A DNA stretch of 64,000 nucleotides from Hydractinia symbiolongicarpus (taxonomy: Eukaryota > Cnidaria > Hydrozoa > Anthoathecata > Hydractiniidae), in assembly GCF_029227915.1 (NCBI RefSeq), contig NC_079877.1:34003851-34067850 (forward strand), given 5' to 3'. Below, in pieces: positions 39,186 through 53,765 of the stretch. Numbering within the stretch: position 1 is the stretch's first letter; each line of letters begins with the position of its first letter. Made by a program: the position numbers and the translations under genes. The notes under the pieces are model-generated. The model had not been told where the DNA came from and did not search any database. It saw nothing but the letters and a program-made list of their open reading frames with translations.

Positions 39186-42100
39186 GTCACCTAATCGTAC
39201 CAACATGTATTTAGCGACATTTTTCTGATATTACTCGGTTGCAACGCTTTTAACAGTGAAACGATTGACTGTGAGACTTAATTGAACTGACTTTGGACTT
39301 TGACCTTATAAATGTGATGAATAACACAATTGGACTCCAAGAATTAATATTCTTCTTGATTTGACATGATTGCTGGAACTGAGCGATTACACTTGGCGCT
39401 ATGGTAGCGCTTTATTTAAAAATTTAGATAAGTTAGTCATTTTTTACTGTGGGACCAAGCCTAGCTGTTAGCGCGCGCTGAAGAAATAGAGACAGTTTCA
39501 TGAAATACATTTCATTGAATTTCTCACTGTATAAGTCCGTGTGAGGTACAACGGTTGCGTGACATATTCGTACCAACATGTATTTGGCAATGTTTTTCTG
39601 ATATTGCTAGGTTGCATCGCTTTTAACAGTGAAACGATTGACTGTGGGACTTAATGAACTGATTTTGGATATTGACCTTATAAATGTGATAAGTAACACA
39701 AGTAGACTTTAAGAAATAATATTCTTCTTAATTTGACATGATTCCTGGAACTCAGCGATTACACTGGGCGCTGTGGGAGCGCTTTATATAAAAATTTAGA
39801 TAAATAAGTTATTTTTTACAGTGGGACCAAGCCTAGCTGTTAGCGCGCGGTGAAGAAATAGAGACAGTTTCATGAAATACATTTCATTGAATTTCTCACT
39901 GTATAAGTCCGTGTGAGGTACAACGGTTGCGTTACATATTCGTACCAACATGTATTTAGCAATGTTTTTCTGATATTGCTAGTTTGCATCGTTTTTAACA
40001 GTGAAACGATTGACTGTGGGACTTAATGCACTGATTTTGGACTTTGACTTTATAAATGTGATAAATGACACAATTGGACTTTAAGAAAATACATTCTTCT
40101 TAATTTGACATGATTCCTGGAACTCAGCGATTACACTGGGCGCTGTGGGAGCGCTTTATATAAAAATTTAGATAAATAAGTTATTTTTTACAGTGGGACC
40201 AATCCTAGCTGTTAGCGCGCACTGAGTATATAGAGAGAGTTTCATAAAATACATTTCATTTACTTTCTAACGGCATCAGTCCGTTTGAGTTACAACGGTT
40301 GCGTCACCTAATTGTACCAACATGTATTTAGCAATATCTTTCTGATTATACAAGTTTGCATCGCTTTTAACAGTGAAACGACTGACTGTGGGACTTAATT
40401 GAACTGATTTTGGACTCTGACCTTATAAATGTGATCAATGACACAATTGGACTCCAAGAACAAACATTCTTCTTAATTTGACATGATTCCTGGAACTCAG
40501 CGATTACACTGGGCGCTGTGGGAGCGCTTTATATAAAAATTTATATCAATAAGATATTTTTTAATGTGGGACCAAGCCTAGCTGTTAGCGCGCGCTGAAT
40601 AAATAGAGACGTCTTCAAACCCTACATTTCAATGACTTTCTAACGGTATCAATTCGTTTGAGTTACAACGATTGCGTCACATATTCGTACCAACATGTAT
40701 TTAGCGAGACTCTTCTGATGTTACTAGGTTGCATCGCTTTTAACAGTGAATCGATGGACAGTGGGACTTAATTGAACTGATTTTGGACTTTGATCTTATA
40801 AATTTTATAAATGAGACAATTGGACTTCAAGAAATAACATTCTTCTTAATGTGACATGATTGCTGGAACTGAGCGATTACACTTGGCGCTATGGTAGCGC
40901 TTTATTTAAAAATTTAGATAAGTTAGTCATTTTTTACTGTGGGACCAATCCTAGCCGTTAACGCGTGCTGAAAAAATAGAGATGGTTTCGTATAATACAT
41001 TTTACTGACTTTGACTTTCTATCGCAATCAGTCCGTTTGAGTTACAACGGTTGCGACACATATTCGTACAAACATCTATTTAGCAATATCTTTCTGATTA
41101 TACAAGTTTGCATCGCTTTTAACAGTGAAACGACTGACTGTGGGACTTAATTGAACTGATTTTGGACTCTGACCTTATAAATGTGATCAATGACACAATT
41201 GGACTCCAAGAACAAACATTCTTCTTAATTTGACATGATTCCTGGAACTCAGCGATTACACTGGGCGCTGTGGGAGCGCTTTATATAAAAATTTAGATAA
41301 ATAAGTTATTTTTTACTGTGGGACCAAGCCTAGCTGTTAGCGCGCAGTGAAGAAATAGAGACAGTTTCATGAAATACATTTCATTGAATTTCTCACTGTA
41401 TAAGTCCGTGTGAGGTACAACGGTTGCGTTACATATTCGTACCAACATGTATTTAGCAATGTTTTTCTGATATTGCTAGGTTGCATCGCTTTTAACAGTG
41501 AAACGATGGACAGTGGGACTTAATGGAATTGATTTTGGACTTTGATCTTATCAATGTGATAAATGACACAATTGGACTTCAAGAAATAACATTCTTTTTG
41601 ATTTGACATGATTGCTGGAACTCAGCGATTACACTGGGCGCTGTGGTAGCGCTTTATTTAAAAACTTAGATAAGTAAGTTATTTTTTAATGTGGGACCAA
41701 GCCTAGCTGTTAGCGCGCGCTGAATAAATAGAGACGTCTTCAAACCCTACATTTCAATGACTTTCTAACGGTTTCAATTCGTTTGAGTTACAACGGTTGC
41801 GTCACATATTCGTACCAACATGTATTTAGCGAGACTCTTCTGATGTTACTAGGTTGCATCGCTTTTAACAGTGAATCGATGGACAGTGGGACTTAATTGA
41901 ACTGATTTTGGACTTTGATCTTATAAATTTTATAAATGACACAATTGGACTTCAAGAAATAACATTCTTCTTAATTTGAAATGATTGCTGGGACTCAGCG
42001 ATTACACTGGGCGCTGTGGGAGCGCTTTATATAAAAATTTAGATAAATAAGTTATTTTTTACTGTGGGACCAAGCCTAGCTGTTAGCGCGCGCTGAAGAA

Positions 42101-45100
42101 ATAGAGACAGTTTCATGAAATACATTTCATTGAATTTCTCACTGTATAAGTCCGTGTGAGGTACAACGGTTTCGTGACATATTCGTACCAACATGTATTT
42201 CGCAATGTTTTTCTGATATTGCTACGTTGCATCGCTTTTAACAGTGAAACGACTGACTGTGGGACTTAATTGAACTGATTTTGGACTCTGACCTTATAAA
42301 TGTGATCAATGACACAATTGGACTCCAAGAACAAACATTCTTCTTAATTTGACATGATTCCTGGAACTCAGCGATTACACTGGGCGCTGTGGGAGCGCTT
42401 TATATAAAAATTTAGATAAATAAGTTATTTTTTACTGTGGGACCAAGCCTAGCTGTTAGCGCGCAGTGAAGAAATAGAGACAGTTTCATGAAATACATTT
42501 CATTGAATTTCTCACTGTATAAGTCCGTGTGAGGTACAACGGTTGCGTTACATATTCGTACCAACATGTATTTAGCAATGTTTTTCTGATATTGCTAGGT
42601 TGCATCGCTTTTAACAGTGAAACGATGGACAGTGGGAATTAATGGAATTGATTTTGGACTTTGATCTTATGAATGTGATAAATGACACAATTGGACTTCA
42701 AGAAATAACATTCTTTTTGATTTGACATGATTGCTGGAACTCAGCGATTACACTGGGCACTGCGGGAGCGCTTTATTTACACACTTAGATAGATAAGTCA
42801 GTTTTTACTGTGGGACCAATCCTGGCCGTTAGTGCGCACTGAGTAAATAGAGAGAGTTTCATAAAATACATTTCATTTACTTTCTAACGGATCAGTCCGT
42901 TTGAGTTACAACGGTTGCGTCACATAATCGTACCAAAGTGTATTTAGCGACATTTTTCTGATATTACTCGGTTGCATCGCTTTTAACAGTGAAACGATTG
43001 ACTGTGGGTCTTAATTGAACTAACTTTGGACTTTCACCTTATAAATGTGATAAGTAACACAATTAGACTTTAAGAAATAATATTCTTCTTAATTTGACAT
43101 GATTCCTGGAACTCAGCGATTACACTGGGCACTGTGGGAGCGCTTTATTTAAAGACTTAGATAAATCAGTCAGTTTTTACTGTGGGACCAATCCTAGCCG
43201 TTAGCGAGCTGAAAAAATAAAGACAGTTTCATAAAATAAATTTCATTGACTTTCTCACGGTATCAGTCCATTTGAGTTACAACGGCTACGTCACATATTC
43301 GTACCAACATGTATTTAGCGATACTCTTCTGATGTTACTAGGTTGCATCGATTTTAACAGTGAATCGATGGACATTGGGACTTAATTGAACTAATTTTGG
43401 ACTTTGATCTTATAAATGTGATAAATGACACAATTGGACTTCAAGAAAAAACATTCTTCTTAATTTGAAATGATTGCTGGAACTCAGCGATTACACTGGG
43501 CGCTGTGGGAGCGCTTTATATAAAAATTTAGATAAATAAGTTATTTTTTACTGTGGGCCCAAGCCTAGCTGTTAGAGCGCGCTGAAGAAATAGAGACAGT
43601 TTCATGAAATACATTTCATTGAATTTCTCACTGTATACGTCCGTTTGAGTTACAACGATTGCGTCACATATTTTTACCAACATGTATTTAGCGATACTCT
43701 TCTGATGTTACTAGGTTGCGTCGCTTTTAACAGTGAAACGATTGACTGTGGGACTTAATTGAACTGATTTTGGACTTTGAACTTTTAAATGTGATAAATG
43801 ACACAAGTGGACTTCAAGAAATAACATTCTTCTTAATTTGAAATGATTGCTGGAACTCAGCGATTACACTGGGCGCTGTGGGAGAGCTTTATATAAAAAT
43901 TTTAATTAATAAGTTATTTTTTACTGTGAGACCAAGCCTAGCTGTTAGCGCGCGCTGAAGAAATAGAGACAGCTTTATGAAATACATTTCATTGAATTTC
44001 TCACTGTATAAGTCCGTGTGAGGTACAACGGTTGCGTGACATATTCGTACCAACATGTATTTGGCAATGTTTTTCTGATATTGCTAGGTTGCATCGCTTT
44101 TAACAGTGAAACGATTGACTGTGGGACTTAATGAACTGATTTTGGACTTTAAACTTGTAAATGTGACAAGTAACACAAGTAGACTTTAAGAAATAATATT
44201 CTTCTAAATTTGACATGATTCCTGGAACTCAGCGATTACACTGGGCGCTGTGGGAGCGCTTTATATAAAAATTTAGATAAATAAGTTATTTTTTACTGTG
44301 GGCCCAAGCCCAGCTGTTAGCGCGCGGTGAAGAAATAGAGACAGTTTCATGAAATACATTTCATGTAATTTCTCACTGTATACGTCCGTTTGAGTTACAA
44401 CGATTGCGTCACATATTTGTACCAACATGTATTTAGCGATACTCTTCTGATGTTACTAGGTTGCGTCGCTTTTAACAGTGAAACGATTGACTGTGGGACT
44501 TAATTGAACTGATTTTGGACTTTGACCTTATAAATGTGATAAATGACACAAGTGGACTTCAGGAAATAACATTCTTCTTAATTTGAAATGATTCCTGGAA
44601 CTCAGAGATTACACTGGGCACTGTGGGAGCGCTTTATTTAAAGACTTAGATAAATAAGTCAGTTTTTACTGTGGGACCAATCCTGGCCGTTAGAGCGCAC
44701 TGAGTAAATAGAGAGAGTTTCATAAAATACATTTCATTTACTTTCTTACGGCATCAGTCCGTTTGAGTTACAACGGTTGCGTCACATAATCGTACCAACG
44801 TGTATTTGGCGACATTTTTCTGATCTTACTCCGTTGCATCGCTTTTAACAGTGAAACGATTGACTGTGGGACTTAATTGAACTGACTTTGGATTTTCACC
44901 TTATAAATGTGATAAATAAAACAATTGTACTCCAAGAAATAACATTCTTCTTTATTTGACATGATTGCTTGAACTCAGCGATTACGCTGGGCGCTGTGGT
45001 AGCGCTTTATTTAAAAATTTAGATAAATAAGTCGGTTTTTACTGTGGGACCAAGCCTAGCTTTTAGCGCGCACTGAAAAAATAGAGACAGTTTCATGAAA

Positions 45101-47764
45101 TACATTTCATTGAATTTCGCACGGTATAAGTCTGTGTGAGTTACAACGGTTGCGTCACATATTCGTACCAACATTTATTTAGCAATGTTTTTCTGATATT
45201 TCTAGGTTGCATCGCTTTTATCAGTGAAACGATTGACTGTGGGATTTAATTGAACTGATTTGGGACTTTGACCTTATAAATGTGATAAATGAGACAATTG
45301 GACTTCAAGAAATAACATTCTTCTTAATTTGACATGATTCCTGGAACTCAGCGATTACACTGGGCGCTGTGGGATCGCTTTATATAAAAATTTAGATAAA
45401 TAAGTTATTTTTTACTGTGGGACCAAGCCTAGCTGTTAGCGCGTGCTGAAGAAATAGAGATAGATTCATGAAATACATTTCATTGAATTTCTCACGGTAT
45501 AAGTCCGTGTAAGGTACAACGGTTGCGTTACATATTCGTACCAACATGTATTTAGCAATGTTTTTCTGATATTACTAGGTTGCACCGCTTTTAACAGTGA
45601 AACGATTGACTGTGGGACTTAATTGAACTGATTTTGGACTTTGACCTTATAAATGTGATGAATGACACAATTGGACTTCAAGAAATAACATTCTTCTTAA
45701 TTTGAAATGATTGCTGGAACTCAGCGATAACACTGGGCACTGTGGGAGCGCTTTATTTAAAGACTTAGATAAATAAGTCAGTTTTTACTGTGGGACCAAT
45801 CCTGGCCGTTAGCGTGCACTGAGTAAATAGAGAGAGTTTCATAAAATACATTTCATTTACTTTCTAACGGCATCAGTCCGTTTGAGTTACAACGGTTGCG
45901 TCACATAATCGTACCAACGTGTATTTGGCGACATTTTTCTGATATTACTCGGTTGCATCGCTTTTAACAGTGAAACGATTGACTGTGGGACTTAATTGAA
46001 CTGACTTTGGTTTTTCACCTTATAAATGTGATAAATAAAACAATTGTACTCCAAGAAATAACATTCTTCTTAATTTGACATGATTCCTGGAACTCAGCGA
46101 TTACACTGGGCGCTGTGGGAGCGCTTTATATAAAAATTTAGATAAATAAGTTATTTCTTACTGTGGGACCAAGCCTAGCTGTTAGCGCGTGCTGAAGAAA
46201 TAGAGATAGTTTTATGAAATACATTTCATTGAATTTCTCACGGTATAAGTCCGTGTAAGGTACAACGGTTGCGTTACATATTCGTACCAACATGTATTTG
46301 GCGACATTTTTCTGATATTACTCCGTTGCATCGCTTTTAACAGTGAAACGATTGACTGTGGGACTTGATTGAACTGACTTTGGATTTTCACCTTATAAAT
46401 GTGATAAATAAAACAATTGTACTCCAAGAAATAACATTCTTCTTTATTTGACATGATTGCTTGAACTCAGCGATTACGCTGGGCGCTGTGGTAGCGCTTT
46501 ATTTAAAAATTTAGATAAATAAGTCGGTTTTTACTGTGGGACCAAGCCTAGCTTTTAGCGCGCACTGAAAAAATAGAGACAGTTTCATGAAATACATTTC
46601 ATTGAATTTCTCACGGTATAAGTCTGTGTGAGTTACAACGGTTGCGTCACATATTCGTACCAACATTTATTTAGCAATGTTTTTCTGATATTTCTAGGTT
46701 GCATCGCTTTTATCAGTGAAACGATTGACTGTGGGATTTAATTGAACTGATTTTGGACTTTGACCTTATAAATGTGATAAATGAGACAATTGGACTTCAA
46801 GAAATAACATTCTTCTTAATTTGACATGATTCCTGAAACTCAGCGATTACACTGGGCGCTGTGGGAGCGCTTCATATAAAAATTTAGATAAATAAGTTAT
46901 TTTTTACTGTGGGACCAAGCCTAGCTGTTAGCGCGTGCTGAAGAAATAGAGATAGATTCATGAAATACATTTCATTGAATTTCTCACGGTATAAGTCCGT
47001 GTAAGGTACAACGGTTGCGTTACATATTCGTACCAACATGTATTTAGCAATGTTTTTCTGATATTACTAGGTTGCACCGCTTTTAACAGTGAAACGATTG
47101 ACTGTGGGACTTAATTGAACTGATTTTGGACTTTGACCTTATAAATGTGATAAATGACACAATTGGACTTCAAGAAATAACATTCTTCTTAATTTGAAAT
47201 GATTGCTGGAACTCAGCGATAACACTGGGCACTGTGGGAGCGCTTTATTTAAAGACTTAGATAAATAAGTCAGTTTTTACTCTGGGACCAATCCTGGCCA
47301 TTAGCGCGCACTGAGTAAATAGAGAGAGTTTCATAAAAGACATTTCATTTACTTTCTAACGGCATCAGTCCGTTTGAGTTACAACGGTTGTGTCACATAA
47401 TCGTACCAACGTGTATTTAGCGACATTTTTCTGATATTACTCGGTTGCATCGCTTTTAACAGTGAAACGATTGACTGTGAGTCTTAATTGAACTGACTTT
47501 GGACTTTGAGCTTATAAATGTGATAAATAACACAATTGGACTCCAAGAATTAACATTCTTTTTGATTTGACATGATTGCTGGAACTCAGCGATTACACTG
47601 GGCGCCGTGGTAGCGCTTTATTTAAAAACTTAGATAAGTAAGTCATTTTTTACTGTGGAACCAATGCTAGTCGTTAGCGCGCGGTGAAGAAATAGAGACA
47701 GTTTCATGAAATACATTTCATTGAATTTCTCACTGTATAAGTCCGTGTGAGGTACAACGGTTGC
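39186..47764 (+). repeat. 23-monomer tandem duplication, copy 2 (8,579 bp)
   Basis: Same monomer order and lengths as copy 1. Base differences noticed by eye in the ~8.27-kb shared core: 33154 C versus 41733 G; 33855 G versus 42434 A; 37285 A versus 45864 C; 38812 C versus 47391 T. I may have missed some, but the copies are clearly far more alike than any other pair of long blocks here. At the right end this copy continues into the m11 type (AGCGACATTTTTC, GACTGTGAGTCTTAATT), the order expected from 3731 and 14552. Copy 1 does not. Confidence 0.93.
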
Positions 47765-50700
47765 GTTACATATTCGTACCAACATGTATTTAGCAATGTT
47801 TTTCTGATATTGCTAGGTTGAATCGCTTTTAACAGTGAAACGATTGACTGTGGGACTTAATGAACTGATTTTGGACTTTGACCTTATAAATGTGATAAGT
47901 AACACAAGTAGAATTTAAGAAATAATATTCTTCTTGATTTGACATGATTCCTGGAACACAGCGATTACACTGGGCGCTGTGGGAGCGCTTTATATAAAAA
48001 TTTAGATAAATAAGTTATTTTTTACAGTGGGACCAAGCCTAGCTGTTAGCGCGCGGTGAAGAAATAGAGACAGTTTCATGAAATACATTTCATTGAATTT
48101 CTCACTGTATAAGTCCGTGTGAGGTACAACGGTTGCGTTACATATTCGTACCAACATGTATTTAGCAATGTTTTTCTGATATTGCTAGGTTGCATCGTTT
48201 TTAACAGTGAAACGATTGACTGTGGGACTTAATGCACTGATTTTGGACTTTGACTTTATAAATGTGATAAATGACATAATTGGACTTTAAGAAAATACAT
48301 TCTTCTTAATTTGACATGATTCCTGGAACTCAGCGATTACACTGGGCGCTGTGGGAGCGCTTTATATAAAAATTTAGATAAATAAGTTATTTTTTACAGT
48401 GGGATCAATCCTAGCTGTTAGCGCGCACTGAGTATATAGAGAGAGTTTCATAAAATACATTTCATTTACTTTCTTACGGCATCAGTCCGTTTGAGTTACA
48501 ACGGTTGCGTCACCTAATCGTACCAACATGTATTTAGCGACATTTTTCTGATATTACTCGGTTGCAACGCTTTTAACAGTGAAACGATTGACTGTGAGAC
48601 TTAATTGAACTGACTTTGGACTTTGACCTTATAAATGTGATAAATAACACAATTGGACTCCAAGAATTAATATTCTTCTTGATTTGACATGATTGCTGGA
48701 ACTGAGCGATTACACTTGGCGCTATGGTAGCGCTTTATTTAAAAATTTAGATAAACTAGTCATTTTTTACTGTGGGACCAATCCTAGCCGTTAACGCGTG
48801 CTGAAAAAATAGAGATGGTTTCGTATAATACATTTTATTGACTTTGACTTCCTATCGCAATCAGTCCGTTTGAGTTACAACGGTTGCGACACATATTCGT
48901 ACAAACATCTATTTAGCAATATCTTTCTGATTATACAAGTTTGCATCGCTTTTAACAGTGAAACGATTGACTGTGGGACTTAATTGAACTGATTTTGAAC
49001 TCTGACCTTATAAATGTGATCAATGACACAATTGGACTCCAAGAACAAACATTCTTCTTAATTTGACATGATTCCTGGAACTCAGCGATTACACAGGGCG
49101 CTGTGGGAGCGCTTTATATAAAAATTTAGATAAATAAGTCGGTTTTTACTGTGGGACCAAGCCTAGCTGTTAGCGCGCGCTGAAGGAATAGAGACAGTTT
49201 CATGAAATACATTTCATTGAATTTCTCACGGTATACGTCCGTGTGAGGTACAATGGTTGCGTTACATATTCGTACCAACATGTATTTAGCAATGTTTTTC
49301 TGATATTGCTAGGTTGCATCGCTTTTAACAGTGAAACGGTGGACTGTGGGACTTAATTCAACTGATATTGGACTTTGACCTTATAAATGTGATAAATGAC
49401 ACAATTGGACTCCAAGAAATAACATTCTTCTTAATTTGACATGATTGCTGGAACTCAGCTATTACACTGGGCGCTGTGGGAGCGCTTTATATAAAAATTG
49501 AGATTACAAAGTCATTTTTTACTGTGGGACCAAGCCTAGCTGTTAGCGCGCGCTGAATAAATAGAGACGTCTTCAAACCCTACCTTTCAATGACTTTCTA
49601 ACGGTATCAATTCGTTTGAGTTACAACGATTCCTTCACATATTCGTACCAACATGTATTTAGCGATACTCTTCTGATGTTACTAGGTTGCATCGCTTTTA
49701 ATAGTGAATCGATGGACAGTGGGACTTAATTGAACTGATTTTGGACTTTGATCTTATAAATGTGATAAATGACACAATTGGACTTCAAGAAATAACATTC
49801 TTCTTAATTTGAAATGATTGCTGGAACTCAGCGATTATACTGGGCGCTGTGGGAGCGCTTTATATTAAAATTTAGATAAATAAGTTATTTTTTACTGTGG
49901 GACCAAGCCTAGCTGTTAGCGCGCGCTGAAGAAATAGAGACAGTTTCATGAAATACATTTCATTGAATTTCTCACTGTATAAGTCCGTGTGAGGTACAAC
50001 GGTTGCGTGACATATTCGTACCAACATGTATTTGGCAATGTTTTTCTGATATTGCTAGGTTGCATCGCTTTTAACAGTGAAACGATTGACTGTGGGACTT
50101 AATGAACTGATTTTGGATATTGACCTTATAAATGTGATAAGTAACACAAGTAGACTTTAAGAAATAATATTCTTCTTAATTTGACATGATTCCTGGAACT
50201 CAGCGATTACACTGGGCGCTGTGGGAGCGCTTTATATAAAAATTTAGATAAATAAGTTATTTTTTACAGTGGGACCAAGCCTAGCTGTTAGCGCGCGGTG
50301 AAGAAATAGAGACAGTTTCATGAAATACATTTCATTGAATTTCTCACTGTATAAGTCCGTGTGAGGTACAACGGTTGCGTTACATATTCGTACCAACATG
50401 TATTTAGCAATGTTTTTCTGATATTGCTAGGTTGCATCGTTTTTAACAGTGAAACGATTGACTGTGGGACTTAATGCACTGATTTTGGACTTTGACTTTA
50501 TAAATGTGATAAATGACACAATTGGACTTTAAGAAAATACATTCTTCTTCATTTGACATGATTCCTGGAACTCAGCGATTACACTGGGCGCTGTGGGAGC
50601 GCTTTATATAAAAATTTAGATAAATAAGTTATTTTTTACAGTGGGACCAATCCTAGCTGTTAGCGCGCACTGAGTATATAGAGAGAGTTTCATAAAATAC

Positions 50701-53366
50701 ATTTCATTTACTTTCTTACGGCATCAGTCCGTTTGAGTTACAACGGTTGCGTCACCTAATCGTACCAACATGTATTTAGCAATATCTTTCTGATTATACA
50801 AGTTTGCATCGCTTTTAACAGTGAAACGACTGACTGTGGGACTTAATTGAACTGATTTTGGACTCTGACCTTATAAATGTGATCAATGACACAATTGGAC
50901 TCCAAGAACAAACATTCTTCTTAATTTGACATGATTCCTGGAACTCAGCGATTACACTGGGCGCTGTGGGAGCGCTTTATATAAAAATTTATATCAATAA
51001 GATATTTCTTACTGTGGGACCAAGCCTAGCTGTTAGCGCGCGCTGAAGGAATAGAGACAGTTTCATGAAATACATTTCATTGAATTTCTCACGGTATAAG
51101 TCCGTGTGAGGTACAATGGTTGCGTTACATATTCGTACCAACATGTATTTAGCAATGTTTTTCTGATATTGCTAGGTTGCATCGCTTTTAACAGTGAAAC
51201 GATTGACTGTGGGACTTAATGAACTGATTTTGGACTTGGACCTTATAAATATGATAACTGACACAATTCGGCTTCAAGAAATAACATTCTTCTTAATTTG
51301 AAATGATTGCTGGAACTCAGCGATTACACTGGGCGCTGTGGGAGCGCTTTATATAAAAATTTAGATAAATAAGTTATTTTTTACTGTGGGACCAAGCCTA
51401 GCTGTTAGCGCGCAGTGAAGAAATAGAGACAGTTTCATGAAATACATTTCATTGAATTTCTCACTGTATAAGTCCGTGTGAGGTACAACGGTTGCGTTAC
51501 ATATTCGTACCAACATGTATTTAGCAATGTTTTTCTGATATTGCTAGGTTGCATCGCTTTTAACAGTGAAACGATGGACAGTGGGACTTAATTGAACTGG
51601 TTTTGGACTTTGATCTTATCAATGTGATAAATGACACAATTGGACTTCAAGAAATAACATTCTTTTTGATTTGACATGATTGCTGGAACTCAGCGATTAC
51701 AATGGGCGCTGTGGTAGCGTTTTATTTAAAAACTTAGATAAGTAAGTCATTTTTTAATGTGGGACCAAGCCTAGCTGTTAGCGCGCGCTGAATAAATAGA
51801 GACGTCTTCAAACCCTACATTTCAATGACTTTCTAACGGTATCAATTCGTTTGAGTTACAACGATTGCGTCACATATTCGTATCAACATGTATTTAGCGA
51901 GACTCTTCTGATGTTACTAGGTTGCATCGCTTTTAACAGTGAATCGATGGACAGTGGGACTTAATTGAACTGATTTTGGACTTTGATCTTATAAATTTTA
52001 TAAATGACACAATTGGACTTCAAGAAATAACATTCTTCTTAATGTGACATGATTGCTGGAACTGAGCGATTACACTTGGCGCTATGGTAGCGCTTTATTT
52101 AAAAATTTAGATAAGTTAGTCATTTTTTACTGTGGGACCAATCCTAGCCGTTAACGCGTGCTGAAAAAATAGAGATGGTTTCGTATAATACATTTTACTG
52201 ACTTTGACTTTCTATCGCAATCAGTCCGTTTGAGTTACAACGGTTGCGACACATATTCGTACAAACATCTATTTAGCAATATCTTTCTGATTATACAAGT
52301 TTGCATCGCTTTTAACAGTGAAACGACTGACTGTGGGACTTAATTGAACTGATTTTGGACTCTGACCTTATAAATGTGATCAATGACACAATTGGACTCC
52401 AAGAACAAACATTCTTCTTAATTTGACATGATTCCTGGAACTCAGCGATTACACTGGGCGCTGTGGGAGCGCTTTATATAAAAATTTAGATAAATAAGTT
52501 ATTTTTTACTGTGGGACCAAGCCTAGCTGTTAGCGCGCAGTGAAGAAATAGAGACAGTTTCATGAAATACATTTCATTGAATTTCTCACTGTATAAGTCC
52601 GTGTGAGGTACAACGGTTGCGTTACATATTCGTACCAACATGTATTTAGCAATGTTTTTCTGATATTGGTAGGTTGCATCGCTTTTAACAGTGAAACGAT
52701 GGACAGTGGGACTTAATGGAATTGATTTTGGACTTTGATCTTATCAATGTGATAAATGACACAATTGGACTTCAAGAAATAACATTCTTTTTGATTTGAC
52801 ATGATTGCTGGAACTCAGCGATTACACTGGGCGCTGTGGTAGCGCTTTATTTAAAAACTTAGATAAGTAAGTCATTTTTTAATGTGGGACCAAGCCTAGC
52901 TGTTAGCGCGCGCTGAATAAATAGAGACGTCTTCAAACCCTACATTTCAATGACTTTCTAACGGTTTCAATTCGTTTGAGTTACAACGGTTGCGTCACAT
53001 ATTCGTACCAACATGTATTTAGCGAGACTCTTCTGATGTTACTAGGTTGCATCGCTTTTAACAGTGAATCGATGGACAGTGGGACTTAATTGAACTGATT
53101 TTGGACTTTGATCTTATAAATTTTATAAATGACACAATTGGACTTCAAGAAATAACATTCTTCTTAATTTAAAATGATTGCTGGGACTCAGCGATTACAC
53201 TGGGCGCTGTGGGAGCGCTTTATATAAAAATTTAGATAAATAAGTTATTTTTTACTGTGGGACCAAGCCTAGCTGTTAGCGCGCGCTGAAGAAATAGAGA
53301 CAGTTTCATGAAATACATTTCATTGAATTTCTCACTGTATAAGTCCGTGTGAGGTACAACGGTTTC
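47392..53366 (+). repeat. Third pass through the monomer 11-25 order
   Basis: After the second 23-mer core, starts 47392, 47765, 48137, 48509, 48888, 49261, 49634, 50007, 50379, 50751, 51124, 51496, 51869, 52248, 52621 and 52994 follow the m11-m25 types, with one m13/m19-like extra unit (50379) as in the 7-mer region. Lengths (372, 372, 379, 373 and so on) agree position by position with 3731-9333. Private variants: AGTAGAATTTAAG (47910), GACATAATTGG (48274), TTACACAGGGCG (49090), GCTTTATATTAAAAT (49858), TGATATTGGTAGG (52665). Confidence 0.85.
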
Positions 53367-53765
53367 GTGACATATTCGTACCGACATGTATTTCGCAATG
53401 TTTTTCTGATATTGCTACGTTGCATCGCTTTTAACAGTGAAACGATTGACTGTGGGACTTAATGAACTGATTTTGGACTTTGACCTTATAAATGTGATAA
53501 ATGACACAATTCGGCTTCAAGAAATAACATTCTTCTTAATTTGAAATGATTGCTGGAACTCAGCGATTACACTGGGCACTGTGGGAGCGCTTTATTTATA
53601 GACTTAGATAAATAAGTCAGTTTATACTGTGGGACCAAATAAGATATTTCTTAGTGTGGGACCAAGCCTAGCTGTTAGCGCGCGCTGAAGAAATAGAGAC
53701 AGTTTCATGAAATACATTTCATTGAATTTCTCACGGTATAAGTCCGTGTGAGGTACAACGGTTGC
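53367..53765 (+). repeat. 399-bp extended monomer
   Basis: The unit reads ...CTGTGGGACCA, then AATAAGATATTTCTTAGTG, then TGGGACCAAGCC. Relative to a normal unit it has about 27 extra bp, and GTGGGACCA occurs twice within it. The left part is of the TATTTATAGACTTAGATAAATAAGTCAG type; the right part is of the AATAAGATATTTCTTACTG type seen near 6966 and 24879. An exchange between two monomers misaligned by ~27 bp would produce this. The same structure occurs at 57154-57552 and, with TTACTG, at 59811-60209. Confidence 0.85.
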
